From an uncultured Duncaniella sp. (GTDB lineage: Bacteria > Bacteroidota > Bacteroidia > Bacteroidales > Muribaculaceae): a stretch of 46,990 bases of DNA. Location of the stretch: contig CAJUIX010000026.1 of the NCBI GenBank assembly GCA_910586665.1, positions 1 through 46,990 of the forward strand, given 5' to 3'. The notes under the pieces were generated by a model. It had not been told where the DNA came from and did no database searches. It saw only the letters and a program-made list of their open reading frames with translations. Of the stretch, positions 15,002 through 23,914 are shown piece after piece; the first letter of the stretch is position 1; each line of letters starts with the position of its first letter. Both the position numbers and the translations under genes were made by a program.

Positions 15002-16614
15002 TTTATGGATTTTGTATTGATTACAAATTTGTTATCGCCGACGGCCTCCGACGGGCCGTCATGATTGTAACGGTAATAATCGAAGTATGTCTTGCCCGGG
15101 GTCTCGGACAGACTGTAGGCATAGATACCGGCGCGGACACCCTTCCAGAAGCCGGCCTCCATTGCAAACGGCTCTCCGAGAGGGAGCCAGTCCTTGCCGT
15201 CGAGACTGTAGGAGTAAGCAAACTCATTTGCAGGAGTGTCGATTGACAAGCGCAGGCAGACCGTACGGTCACCGCCGGCAACTTTGAGCGGGCGGCTGAA
15301 AGCTACGAGGCTGTCACACTCCATATATAGCATAGACGAGCCATCGGCTGCTATCATAACGCCGGCACCTACGAATTTCTTTCCGAGACATTCAAGACCG
15401 CTGCGGTCACCCGGCTTCATTGCCGAAAAATCAAGACGTATTTCAGCCTCTGAACGGAAGCCCATTATTTTTTGTGAGAGCTGGTTGCGAGCCTCGCGCA
15501 GCTTGTCGGCCTTCATGGAGATTATGGTCAGCCATCCCTCACGCTCACCGGGGATAATATGGCCCGGCTGCGGGTTGTGGTTGGTCTGCCACTGTATGCC
15601 GAGGCTGCGGCCTGAAAACTCGTCGGAGGTGGCGGGCGTGTTGGCGCCCGCACTTCTGCCCAAGGGCATAGGGCAGACCTTCATAGGCTCGCCGACACCG
15701 TTGCCGTCATAGTCTGTGCCTATAACCGGGAAACCGTCTGTCCAACTGACAGGCTGAAGGTGCAGCACACGTCCGCGCACGCCGGCAGACTGGAAGTGGT
15801 AGAACCACCAACTGCCGTCAGGGTTCTCGACAAGCGAACCCTGGTGGGGGCCGTTGACATCTGTCGAACCGCGCTCGAGCACACGCTTGGCCTCGTATGG
15901 ACCATAGACATTCTTCGAGCGCAGAATTGTCTGCCACCCCTTGCTCACACCCCCTTCGGGTATACTTATATAGTAATAGCCATCCTTCTTGAACATCTTC
16001 GGCCCCTCGGCCACAGGTCCTTTGTAGACGGTGACGCCCTCGTCGAGCAGGTAGCGCCCGTCGGGACTCATTTTGTGGATAATGATAGGGCCGGCCCTGT
16101 GACGGCTTCTGACGAGATAGGCCTCGCCATCCTCATCCCAGAAGGGACAGGGATCCTCCCACTTGTCGACATCGACCACCTGGTGGAACTTGCTCCAAGG
16201 TCCGGCGGGATTTTCGGCAGTGGTCATGAGCAGCCCCTCGTCGGGAGTGCAGACAAAGATCCAGAACCTACCTTCGTGATAACGGAGTGCCGGCGCCCAG
16301 GTCCCCTCGGCATAGCGCTGCATGTCGGCATAACCGGGGAAATCAATGCTGTCATAGACCTGACCGATGATGTGCCAGTTGACCATGTCGTCCGACTCGA
16401 GCACGGGCATACCCATGAAATGGAACTCGGAGCAGGTCATATAGTACTTGTCGCCGACACGGATGATGTCCGGGTCGGAATAATCGGCATTGAGGACAGG
16501 GTTTGCAAAGGTGCCGTCGCCGAGATCGCCCCAACGGAAATCATTGCCAGGCTGCACTGCAAAGGCAGAGACGGCAGACGCCAGTCCCGCGATAAATAGA
16601 GCTATTTTTTTCAA
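14998..16614 (-). CDS. GH43 family glycoside hydrolase (beta-xylosidase/arabinofuranosidase type)
   Basis: A 538-aa exported enzyme: signal peptide with cleavage near SAFA, five-blade beta-propeller (about 35-320) and C-terminal beta-sandwich (about 330-520) as in GH43 beta-xylosidases. The expected three carboxylates are present: Asp47 in DYSDPDI (general base), Asp154 in KWEDPCPFW (pKa modulator), Glu203 in VAEGPKMF (general acid). Substrates in the family are xylan- or arabinan-derived oligosaccharides. No SusC/SusD pair accompanies it, which is unusual for Bacteroidetes. Instead it overlaps the gltD-like gene by 4 nt. A TAAATTTG -7-like element lies at 16655-16662, without a good -33. Confidence 0.9.
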   Translation of the reverse strand: MKKIALFIAGLASAVSAFAVQPGNDFRWGDLGDGTFANPVLNADYSDPDIIRVGDKYYMTCSEFHFMGMPVLESDDMVNWHIIGQVYDSIDFPGYADMQRYAEGTWAPALRYHEGRFWIFVCTPDEGLLMTTAENPAGPWSKFHQVVDVDKWEDPCPFWDEDGEAYLVRSRHRAGPIIIHKMSPDGRYLLDEGVTVYKGPVAEGPKMFKKDGYYYISIPEGGVSKGWQTILRSKNVYGPYEAKRVLERGSTDVNGPHQGSLVENPDGSWWFYHFQSAGVRGRVLHLQPVSWTDGFPVIGTDYDGNGVGEPMKVCPMPLGRSAGANTPATSDEFSGRSLGIQWQTNHNPQPGHIIPGEREGWLTIISMKADKLREARNQLSQKIMGFRSEAEIRLDFSAMKPGDRSGLECLGKKFVGAGVMIAADGSSMLYMECDSLVAFSRPLKVAGGDRTVCLRLSIDTPANEFAYSYSLDGKDWLPLGEPFAMEAGFWKGVRAGIYAYSLSETPGKTYFDYYRYNHDGPSEAVGDNKFVINTKSIK

Positions 16615-16654
16615 GGTATATGGGTAGATGACTGTTTCGGATTCTTTCAGTGTG

Positions 16655-16662
16655 CAAATTTA
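16655..16662 (-). promoter_or_regulatory. Possible -7 element for the GH43 gene
   Basis: TAAATTTG on the minus strand fits TAnnTTTG and lies 41 bases before the GH43 ATG. No TTTG is found 19-21 bases further upstream, so this is a half-supported promoter. Confidence 0.35.
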
Positions 16663-16738
16663 CATAGATTTTTTATCTCTTTTGGGGTATTTCGTTACAA
16701 TTGTGTGTTAAGAATGGTGTATTTTAGATTTTTTCATC

Positions 16739-16746
16739 TAACTTTG
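16739..16746 (+). promoter_or_regulatory. Possible -7 element for the coiled-coil protein gene
   Basis: TAACTTTG on the plus strand matches TAnnTTTG. It is 134 bases before the ATG at 16881, leaving a long leader. The -33 region is unclear. Confidence 0.4.
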
Positions 16747-16880
16747 CAATGTGACGTCGTAGGGCCCAGCCAAAGCATAGCGCAGGAACCATATGACGGC
16801 ACCATTAAATCATTCGATACTCTGAAACCGATAAGGAAGGCCATGAAAGGCCGCTCCGCTTCTAAAAACACTGTGCATTT

Positions 16881-18269
16881 ATGTCGATACTGACAAGTTT
16901 ACGCCGCGCCTTCGGATTCTCTCCTGAAACAGAGGAGGAAGACGGTGAATATGACCCCACGGTTCCGACCTATGCTGTAGGCAAGGAAATCCCCGGAAAG
17001 CCCGAGGTCGCAGCCACGCGCGAAGAGAACCGTCCGCCGCAGTTCAACGGCCGTCATTCGTATGTCCATGAGGCAGTGACTACCGACGAGAAACTTCCCG
17101 CCGACATCTTTGATGCCGTAATCGAGATATTCAACCGCACCCAGCCTGAGTTTGTCAGGGAATGTCTCAATGTGGAAGCGCAGCGCCAGTATATATTGAA
17201 CTCCCTATCGGAAAACCTGCGCAAGAGGGTCAGCATTGCAATCTCAGACAACAACTCCCGTTGGGAACACGAAAAAGAATTGCTTGAAAAGAAAATCTCC
17301 GAACTTGAGGGTGACGACAACGAGGTGACGCGTCTGCGCAAGGACAACCATCGGCTGCAGCTCAGTGTCGACCGCCAGAAGCGTGCCCTGCTCGACCGCA
17401 TCAACGACCTCGAAAGCCAGGTGGTGCGCTATTCGGAGGAGAAGGAGCGCCTGTTCAGCCGCAAACTCAAGCCTGACAGCGAGTCAATCGTCAAAAGCGA
17501 CGCACATGTCAAAGAAATCGAATCAAAATATATCGAACAGCTCGCGAGTCTCCAACGCGAGAAAGCCGAACTGTGTGCCGAGTGCGAAAAACTGCGCGAG
17601 GAGGTGAAACGACAGACAATCCTCAAAGAGCAGCTCGAGGTCAAGACCTCGATGAGCGACAACATGATCAACGACCTGCGCAACCAGGCAGCCTCGGCCC
17701 GCAACGAGCTTGAACGCCTGCAACACGAGCAGGAAACCGTCATGGTGCAAATCCAGGAACAGCTCGACAGCTTCGAGCAGCTCAAGGCCCGAAAGGATTC
17801 CAAGATTATAGAACTCCAGGAGAGCAACGCATCCCTGCGTAAGACCATAGAGACCAACCTCTACAACCAGGCCAACAGCGAAATGCGCCTGCGCTCCGAA
17901 ATCAAGGAGCTGAAGGCCGAACTCGCGAGGCTCGGTGAGGCCGTCGCTCCAGTTACCGTGCCGCTTCCCACTCCCGCCCCGGCTACAGGGCCGATTGAGG
18001 AGTCTGATGTCGCCCCAATACCCGTGCCCTCATCGGCACTCCCCACATCTCCGGCTTCAGCTGGCGAGCTTGCGTCCATGTCCGACGAAGCCCTCGTCAA
18101 AGAACAGCGCCCCCGGCGCCGCGGACGCCCGAAAAAGGTGAAGTCCGACAACGACCTCGACAGCACCGAATGGTTTGCCGGGAGCAGCAAGGATGACCCG
18201 GACTTCGGATACCACGAACCACCCCACCGTCCTGCCAACGACAACGAGGCCCAGCTCTCGCTCTTCTGA
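16881..18269 (+). CDS. Long coiled-coil protein with AT-hook-like motif and C-terminal QLSLF
   Basis: A 462-aa cytoplasmic protein I cannot assign to a named family. An acidic N-terminus (about 1-60) is followed by a helical segment (DIFDAVIEIFNRTQPEFVRE, about 75-95). A long heptad-rich coiled coil covers about 125-355, then a Pro/Ala/Ser linker (about 357-405). A basic AT-hook-like RRRGRPKKVK lies at about 412-421, and the protein ends exactly in QLSLF. QL(S/D)LF is the known consensus for binding the DNA polymerase sliding clamp. A DNA-associated, clamp-linked scaffold is therefore possible, but only motif-based. It lies 85 bases upstream of the DPP-IV-type gene on the same strand. Confidence 0.75.
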   Translation: MSILTSLRRAFGFSPETEEEDGEYDPTVPTYAVGKEIPGKPEVAATREENRPPQFNGRHSYVHEAVTTDEKLPADIFDAVIEIFNRTQPEFVRECLNVEAQRQYILNSLSENLRKRVSIAISDNNSRWEHEKELLEKKISELEGDDNEVTRLRKDNHRLQLSVDRQKRALLDRINDLESQVVRYSEEKERLFSRKLKPDSESIVKSDAHVKEIESKYIEQLASLQREKAELCAECEKLREEVKRQTILKEQLEVKTSMSDNMINDLRNQAASARNELERLQHEQETVMVQIQEQLDSFEQLKARKDSKIIELQESNASLRKTIETNLYNQANSEMRLRSEIKELKAELARLGEAVAPVTVPLPTPAPATGPIEESDVAPIPVPSSALPTSPASAGELASMSDEALVKEQRPRRRGRPKKVKSDNDLDSTEWFAGSSKDDPDFGYHEPPHRPANDNEAQLSLF

Positions 18270-18282
18270 CGTCGTCACATTC

Positions 18283-18315
18283 CTCCCTCCTACCCTACCC
18301 TCTCCCTCCTACCCT
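18283..18315. repeat. Direct 14-bp repeat in a polypyrimidine tract
   Basis: CTCCCTCCTACCCT occurs at 18283-18296 and 18302-18315 in an almost purely pyrimidine stretch (about 18280-18320), between the coiled-coil gene and the peptidase gene. It may reflect slippage or an untranslated leader element. Confidence 0.5.
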
Positions 18316-18354
18316 GCTCTTTGTGAAAAGTACATATATATCCGACGAAGAAAC

Positions 18355-20544
18355 ATGAAAAAGTTATTAACATATCTGCTGATGGCCGCTTTCGCTTATC
18401 CGGCAACTTCGGCCAATATATCAAATGACCCCGGGCTTGCACCGTATGTCTACCCCGAGAATTCGGCCAAGAAGCTTGACAAGCCGGCATACCTGCCCGA
18501 CGGGCTTACATATCTCGCCCTGTCGGACGACGGCAAGCGCGTGGTCAAATTCGACACCCGCACCGGCAAGGAGGTGGAGACAGTCATGGATGTGACCAAC
18601 ACCCGCGAGGTCACCATATCTTCTATTGAAAGCTTCCAGCTCAGCCCCGACGGCAAGAAGCTGCTCGTCGGCCGCGAGTCGAAACCCATATACCGCCGAT
18701 CGTCAATGGCCAAATTCTATGTCTACGAAATCCGCACCCGACTGCTCCACCCGCTGTCGGAGAAGTTCGAATACCAGCGCGAGCCCCTTTTCTCCCCCGA
18801 CGGCAGAATGATTGCCTTTGTCGGCTCTGACAACAATATCCACCTCCACAAAATCGACTACGGTACCGAAGTCGACGTCACCACCGACGGAAAGATTGAT
18901 GCCGTAATCAACGGTGTCCCCGACTGGGTCTACGAAGAGGAGTTCACCACCTCGTCGTCAATGAGCTGGTCGCCCGACAATCTCACCCTTTGCTACATCA
19001 AGTATAACGAGAGCGAGGTCCCGGCCTACAGCTTCACCATGTATGAAGGCACCTGCGAACCGATGACGCAATACGCCCTCTATCCGGGCAAGTTTACATA
19101 TAAGTATCCCGTGGCCGGAGAGCCGAACTCAAAAGTAAGCGTCCACAGCTACGATGTCGACAACCGCAAAACAAAGAATCTCGACATTCCCGCCCCCAAT
19201 GTCGAATATATCCCCCGCATTGCCTACGCCGGCTCTCCCGACCGCCTCATCGTCGCCACTCTCAACCGCGCACAGACACGCATGGAGCTGTTCAGCATGA
19301 ATCCGCGCTCCAATGTGGCAAAATCACTCCTCGTCGAGGAGGAGAAGGCCTGGCTCGAGCCTTGCACATACGAGAATCTCACCTTCAATGCCGACAACTT
19401 CGTGGTGCTGTCGGCCCGAAGCGGCTATGTCCACGCCTACCAGTACACCTACGCAGGCGCCCTGACCCGCACTATCACCAAGGGTGACTTCGATGTGCTC
19501 GCCTACTACGGGAGCGACGCCAGGGGTAACCACTATGTGCAGTCGACTGCCACGGGAGCAATCAACCGCGTGGTCTCGCGCATAGACATCAAGGGCGTCA
19601 TGACCAACATCACCCCTGACAATGGCTCGGCATCGGCATGGTTCACCCCGACAAAGAATTTCTATGTCGTTAACTACAGCAACGCCAAGCAGCCCCCGGT
19701 CTACACCCTCCGCACCACCGCAGACAACAAGGATGTGCGCGTCCTCGAGGACAACAAGGCAGTGGCCGGCAAGTATGCCTCCGCTCCCAAGCGCGAGTTC
19801 ATCACTGTCAACACCAACGAGGGCAACAGCATCAATGCCTATATGGTCAAGCCCGCCAATTTTGACAGCTCGCGCCGCTATCCCGTCATTATGACCCAGT
19901 ACAGCGGTCCAGGCTCGCAGCAGGTGCTCGACACATGGGCCATTGACTGGATGCAGTATGCTGCCATGCAGGGCTACATCGTCATCTGTGCCGACGGACG
20001 AGGCACTGGGGGACGAGGCCGGGCATGGGAGACCGTCGTCTACAAGAATCTCGGCTACTACGAGACTATCGACCAACAGGCCGTGGCCCGCTGGGCTGCC
20101 TCGCAGCCCTACATCGACGGCAGCAAAATCGGCATCTGTGGCTGGAGCTATGGCGGATATGAGACTCTCATGTGTGTATCCACACCCTCCACCCCCTTCG
20201 CCGCAGCGGTGGCCATCGCTCCTGTGACCGACTGGAGGTACTATGACACAATCTATGCCGAGCGCTATATGCTCACCCCGCAGGAAAACGAGGACGGCTA
20301 CAACTCATCGGCACCGATTTCAGCTGTCAGAAACCTTTCCGTCCCACTGCTCATGGTGCACGGCACGGCTGATGACAACGTCCATTTCATGAACACCGTC
20401 CAGTATACCTCGGCCCTACAGTCAACCGGGAAGTGGTGTGATTTGTTTATATATCCCAACATGAATCATTCCATCTACGGATGCGGCGCACGCCTGTCTG
20501 TATACTCACGCATGCTTGCTTATTTTAACTCACATCTCCGTTAA
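18355..20544 (+). CDS. Dipeptidyl-peptidase IV-type serine peptidase (S9 family)
   Basis: A 729-aa exported peptidase. The start at 18355 is chosen because it opens a clear signal peptide (MKKLLTYLLMAAFAYPATSA); upstream in-frame codons overlap the previous gene. An eight-blade propeller fills about 60-480. The double-Glu motif that anchors the substrate N-terminus is visible in DWVYEEEF. The hydrolase domain carries Ser598 in GWSYGG, Asp673 in HGTADDN and His705 in NMNHSIYG. DPP-IV enzymes release X-Pro or X-Ala dipeptides from the N-terminus of peptides in the periplasm; gut Bacteroidales homologues can degrade host hormones such as GLP-1. A possible operon follows (11-base gap to the membrane protein gene). 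Confidence 0.95.
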   Translation: MKKLLTYLLMAAFAYPATSANISNDPGLAPYVYPENSAKKLDKPAYLPDGLTYLALSDDGKRVVKFDTRTGKEVETVMDVTNTREVTISSIESFQLSPDGKKLLVGRESKPIYRRSSMAKFYVYEIRTRLLHPLSEKFEYQREPLFSPDGRMIAFVGSDNNIHLHKIDYGTEVDVTTDGKIDAVINGVPDWVYEEEFTTSSSMSWSPDNLTLCYIKYNESEVPAYSFTMYEGTCEPMTQYALYPGKFTYKYPVAGEPNSKVSVHSYDVDNRKTKNLDIPAPNVEYIPRIAYAGSPDRLIVATLNRAQTRMELFSMNPRSNVAKSLLVEEEKAWLEPCTYENLTFNADNFVVLSARSGYVHAYQYTYAGALTRTITKGDFDVLAYYGSDARGNHYVQSTATGAINRVVSRIDIKGVMTNITPDNGSASAWFTPTKNFYVVNYSNAKQPPVYTLRTTADNKDVRVLEDNKAVAGKYASAPKREFITVNTNEGNSINAYMVKPANFDSSRRYPVIMTQYSGPGSQQVLDTWAIDWMQYAAMQGYIVICADGRGTGGRGRAWETVVYKNLGYYETIDQQAVARWAASQPYIDGSKIGICGWSYGGYETLMCVSTPSTPFAAAVAIAPVTDWRYYDTIYAERYMLTPQENEDGYNSSAPISAVRNLSVPLLMVHGTADDNVHFMNTVQYTSALQSTGKWCDLFIYPNMNHSIYGCGARLSVYSRMLAYFNSHLR

Positions 20545-20555
20545 AGAAACCTGTA

Positions 20556-21884
20556 ATGTCAAACCAGCATATAACAAACGAGCGAGCGATATTCACTCTA
20601 TGGCTCAACTGGTCCATAGCAGTCGGAGCGCTCGCTATGCCAGAATTTCTGGCCATCTTCGTCCCACGGTCATGGATTCCGTTAATAACCATAGCAGTGA
20701 TGCTCCTGCTTATCGTCTACCGCAACACCGGGGCGAAATTCAGGGCGTCGTCATGCGACCTCATACAATCAATCTGCGTACGCACTCTCTGCATCTCTGC
20801 CCTGATAATGATCCTCATCGGCATCATCTATGCCCGTCACCTGATATCGCTTTTCTACCCGGACGAACAGATCAATGCAAACATTCCATACCTGACCATC
20901 CTCATTATAGGCCCGGTAGGAGCCATTGTCAGCGGTGTTGCGCTCTTGCGGGGCAATAGCGAAAGTGTATGCCGAGAGTGCATAATCCGTTATGGCTCCG
21001 CATCGGAGCGTGGATTTCTCGGCAAGATATTTTCACAGGAGAGCCGCTACCAGCTGCGCTTCCTACTGTTCACTTCGCTTATTCTCTCGGTGACCAGTTG
21101 GACATATTACGCACTATTCTATGTCAATGTCAATATCAACGAGATTGACCGTTTCATGTTCAACTGGGTTCCGAGTATCATCTTCATATTCACGACTGTC
21201 TTCTTCGGCATGCGCTACTTCTCTCTGTGGGGTTATTACTACAACTTCATGGAAGTGAATCCGAGAGTAAGGAACAACGGCACCGGGGTAAGATACCTGC
21301 TGTTATGCGATGACAACATATTCCTCAACCGAATGGAGGATTTTCATGACACTCCCGACGGAAACAAATATGACACTCCGCTGGAAGTCGACCTCGCCCA
21401 CATAGACAAGCTCGGCATCGAAGAAGCCGAGGAGTATCTGTGCAATCTCAGCGGGCTGAAAGAGGAGGACTATACACTGCGCTTCATGTATAAGAGCACC
21501 GACCTGTCAGGGCTGGCCGACATGTTGCACTACATCTGCACGCTCCCCTCGAAGGAGGTCATTAACGAAACCTCGCTCAAAGGGAAGTGGTTCACACTCT
21601 CCCAGCTGCAGCGTCTGCTTTATAACCATGACCTCTCCCCCATGCTTGCGACCGAAATCCATAGGCTCTATACTATCACTATGGCGTGGAAGACATATGA
21701 CATCGAAGGACGGCGCCTCTACAAAATCAAGAACTACCACCCGGCCTTCCGCCTGAAGGGTATCAGTGAATGGGAGGTTGACTTCAACAACCCGCGCTGG
21801 CTCGACGTGGCCCGCTTCAACGAAGACAAGCCTCTATTCAAAATCCGCAATCTCTTCCGAGGCCGCAACATGGACAAGGCCTGA
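20556..21884 (+). CDS. Unknown polytopic membrane protein with a large soluble C-terminal domain
   Basis: A 442-aa protein that I do not recognise. Six hydrophobic segments are visible in the first half (about 14-32, 40-55, 70-92, 109-130, 167-189, 199-220). A hydrophilic C-terminal domain (about 225-442) is rich in acidic and aromatic residues and contains LLLCDDNIFLNRMEDFHD, DLAHIDKLGIEEAEEYLCNL and a basic end (FKIRNLFRGRN). No catalytic motif is evident. It is placed between the DPP-IV-type gene (11-base gap) and miaA (29-base gap), on the same strand, so the three are probably co-transcribed. Confidence 0.7.
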   Translation: MSNQHITNERAIFTLWLNWSIAVGALAMPEFLAIFVPRSWIPLITIAVMLLLIVYRNTGAKFRASSCDLIQSICVRTLCISALIMILIGIIYARHLISLFYPDEQINANIPYLTILIIGPVGAIVSGVALLRGNSESVCRECIIRYGSASERGFLGKIFSQESRYQLRFLLFTSLILSVTSWTYYALFYVNVNINEIDRFMFNWVPSIIFIFTTVFFGMRYFSLWGYYYNFMEVNPRVRNNGTGVRYLLLCDDNIFLNRMEDFHDTPDGNKYDTPLEVDLAHIDKLGIEEAEEYLCNLSGLKEEDYTLRFMYKSTDLSGLADMLHYICTLPSKEVINETSLKGKWFTLSQLQRLLYNHDLSPMLATEIHRLYTITMAWKTYDIEGRRLYKIKNYHPAFRLKGISEWEVDFNNPRWLDVARFNEDKPLFKIRNLFRGRNMDKA

Positions 21885-21913
21885 CAAGAAAAATTTTTCA
21901 CACGCTCTCAGAC

Positions 21914-22825
21914 ATGCAGAGACCGCTGATAGTAATCACCGGCCCGACCGCGTCGGGCAAGACCCGTCGGGCAGTCGACCTGGCGCGGGCTATTGATGCC
22001 GAAATCATCAGTGCCGACTCACGCCAGATTTATCGCGGTATGGACATTGGCACCGGCAAGGACATAGAGGAGTATGGCGAGGTGCCCGTGCACCTTATTG
22101 ATATATGTCCGGCCGGATATAAATATAATCTCTATGAATTTCTGCGCGACTTCGGGCGTGCAAGCGAAGAGATAGAGTCGCGGGGCAGGCGGGTGATACT
22201 CTGCGGCGGCACCGGGCTTTACGTCGAGAGCGTGCTCAAAGGGCTGCGTCTGCCCGAGGTGCCTGAAAATCCCGAACTGCGCCGCAGCCTCGAAGGGAGG
22301 AGCCTCGAGGAACTTACAGAAATACTCGCGTCGATGAAGGCGCTTCACAATGTCACTGATGTCGATACCGCGAAACGGGCAATCAGGGCTATCGAGATTC
22401 AGACTTACTACTCCGAGCATCTCGACGCAGCGAAGCAGGCCGAACCGCATCCGCTGACTGATGCGGTGGTCATAGGTGTTGGCATAGACCGTGAATCACG
22501 ACGCCGGCGCATCACTGAGCGACTTCATGCGCGCCTCGAAGCGGGAATGGTCGACGAGGTCCGCCGTCTGCTTGACTCAGGCATCCCTGCTGACGACCTT
22601 ATCTACTATGGGCTCGAATACAAGTTCCTCACGCTCTATCTCACAGGGAAGATGACATACGAGGAAATGTCGGGCGGACTCGAAATCGCTATTCATCAGT
22701 TCGCAAAACGGCAGATGACGTGGTTCCGCGGCATGGAGAACCGAGGATTTCCTATCAACTGGCTCCCCTTTGACCTCCCGGCGGAAGAATTCACCGCCCG
22801 CGCATTAGAATTGATTGGGGATTAG
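21914..22825 (+). CDS. miaA: tRNA dimethylallyltransferase MiaA
   Basis: MiaA transfers dimethylallyl from DMAPP to A37 of tRNAs reading UNN codons. The 303-aa protein has the P-loop GPTASGKT (residues 10-17), the substrate-contacting DSRQIYRGMDIGTGK stretch (about 36-50), CGGTGLYVESVLKGL, and VDTAKRAIRAIEI of the tRNA-binding insertion. The late KRQMTWFRGM is a conserved catalytic block of the family. The length is normal. Bacteroidales often carry two MiaA paralogues; the lone copy in this window may be either. Two hairpins separate it from the convergent fmt gene. Confidence 0.95.
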   Translation: MQRPLIVITGPTASGKTRRAVDLARAIDAEIISADSRQIYRGMDIGTGKDIEEYGEVPVHLIDICPAGYKYNLYEFLRDFGRASEEIESRGRRVILCGGTGLYVESVLKGLRLPEVPENPELRRSLEGRSLEELTEILASMKALHNVTDVDTAKRAIRAIEIQTYYSEHLDAAKQAEPHPLTDAVVIGVGIDRESRRRRITERLHARLEAGMVDEVRRLLDSGIPADDLIYYGLEYKFLTLYLTGKMTYEEMSGGLEIAIHQFAKRQMTWFRGMENRGFPINWLPFDLPAEEFTARALELIGD

Positions 22826-22851
22826 CATTATTCGTCAAAAAATGCCGGCAG

Positions 22852-22926
22852 GGACGCTTTTGAAAGCGTCCACAACCGGCAGGGGTATTATTCCTGAGGA
22901 CGATGTGGACGCTTTTAAAGGCGTCC
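22852..22926. repeat. Pair of related palindromic hairpins between miaA and fmt
   Basis: Two units (22852-22873 and 22905-22926) are reverse complements at 20 of 22 positions. Each is also a near-perfect hairpin on its own (GGACGCTTT/AAAGCGTCC; GGACGC/GCGTCC). The 31-bp spacer is unstructured. They lie between convergent genes, so they may act as bidirectional terminators. The head-to-head layout resembles the REP-like pair at 150-249 with a different core. Confidence 0.6.
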
Positions 22927-22948
22927 TTACAAAGGATTTACATTATTA

Positions 22949-23911
22949 TTATTCGAATCGGGGATTGGAGAGGCGGGAACCGCGTAGGAAATCAGCCACG
23001 GCCATACGGCGCTTGCCGGGAGCCTGGAGGCTCAGTATCTTTATGACCTTGCCCTCTTCGGCACAACCCACAGTCATGTCCGAGGAATCAATCCGTATTT
23101 CGCCCGGGGCGAGAGAGCCGCTGCATATCTCTGTCTCAAAAATTTTCACAGCACCAACTTCGTCGGCACCGTCCATTAGCGTGGCCCATGCGGCCGGATA
23201 GGGTGAAAGTCCGCGCACAAGGTTGTGGATAACCTCGGCAGGGCGGTTCCAGTCAATCTTGCAGGTCTCCTTAAAAATTTTCGGCGCGGGTGTCGGCTCG
23301 GTGTCACCAATCAACTGCTCCTGCGGGACAGGACGCAGGCTACCGGCAATAATATCGTCAATAGTCTTAATTGTGAGGTCGGCACCAAGCATCATGAGGC
23401 GGTCATGGACGTCGCCGACATTGTCGGTAGGCATTATTTCGACGCGCTCCTGGGCAATGATGTCGCCGGTGTCAATCTCGTGTTTGAGAAAGAAGGTGGT
23501 GACGCCGGTCTCGGTGTCACCATTGATGACAGCCCAGTTGATAGGCGCCGCGCCGCGGTAGCGCGGGAGCAGGGATGCGTGGAGATTGAAGGTGCCGAGG
23601 CGCGGCATGGTCCACACGACCTCGGGGAGCATGCGGAAGGCTATGACCACGAAGAGGTCGGCATTGAGCGAGCGGAGTTCCTCGACAAAATCCGGGTCTT
23701 TGAGCCTGACAGGTTGCATGAGATGCAATCCCCGCTCGAGAGCGAACTCCTTGACCGGGGAATGATACATCTTGTGGCCGCGCCCGGCAGGCTTGTCCGG
23801 CATAGTCACCACGCCGACCACGTTGTAGCCGCCGTCGACAATCCGGCGCAGGCTCTCCACAGCAAAGTCGGGAGTGCCGAGAAATACGATTCGTAGGTCC
23901 TGTTTCGTCAT
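22949..23911 (-). CDS. fmt: Methionyl-tRNA formyltransferase
   Basis: Fmt formylates initiator Met-tRNA with 10-formyl-tetrahydrofolate. The 320-aa protein has the N-terminal FLGTPDFAVESL, the catalytic Asn109 and His111 in FNLHASLLPRYRG, and Asp147 in KHEIDTGDI, in register with E. coli Asn106/His108/Asp144. The C-terminal OB-like domain (about 210-310) is complete. It follows the trpB2-like gene with only 3 bases between, so the two share a transcript. That pairing of initiation-tRNA and tryptophan-synthase-like genes is not one I recognise as standard. Confidence 0.96.
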   Translation of the reverse strand: MTKQDLRIVFLGTPDFAVESLRRIVDGGYNVVGVVTMPDKPAGRGHKMYHSPVKEFALERGLHLMQPVRLKDPDFVEELRSLNADLFVVIAFRMLPEVVWTMPRLGTFNLHASLLPRYRGAAPINWAVINGDTETGVTTFFLKHEIDTGDIIAQERVEIMPTDNVGDVHDRLMMLGADLTIKTIDDIIAGSLRPVPQEQLIGDTEPTPAPKIFKETCKIDWNRPAEVIHNLVRGLSPYPAAWATLMDGADEVGAVKIFETEICSGSLAPGEIRIDSSDMTVGCAEEGKVIKILSLQAPGKRRMAVADFLRGSRLSNPRFE

Positions 23912-23914
23912 AGT

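Noticed and set aside
16747..16880. A small RNA or short gene before the coiled-coil protein
   Set aside because: Only a 16-codon frame and a weak GGCC hairpin are present; treated as leader sequence.
18175..18354. A longer DPP-IV reading frame starting at 18175
   Set aside because: It overlaps the coiled-coil gene and adds 60 residues before a clear signal peptide that begins at 18355.
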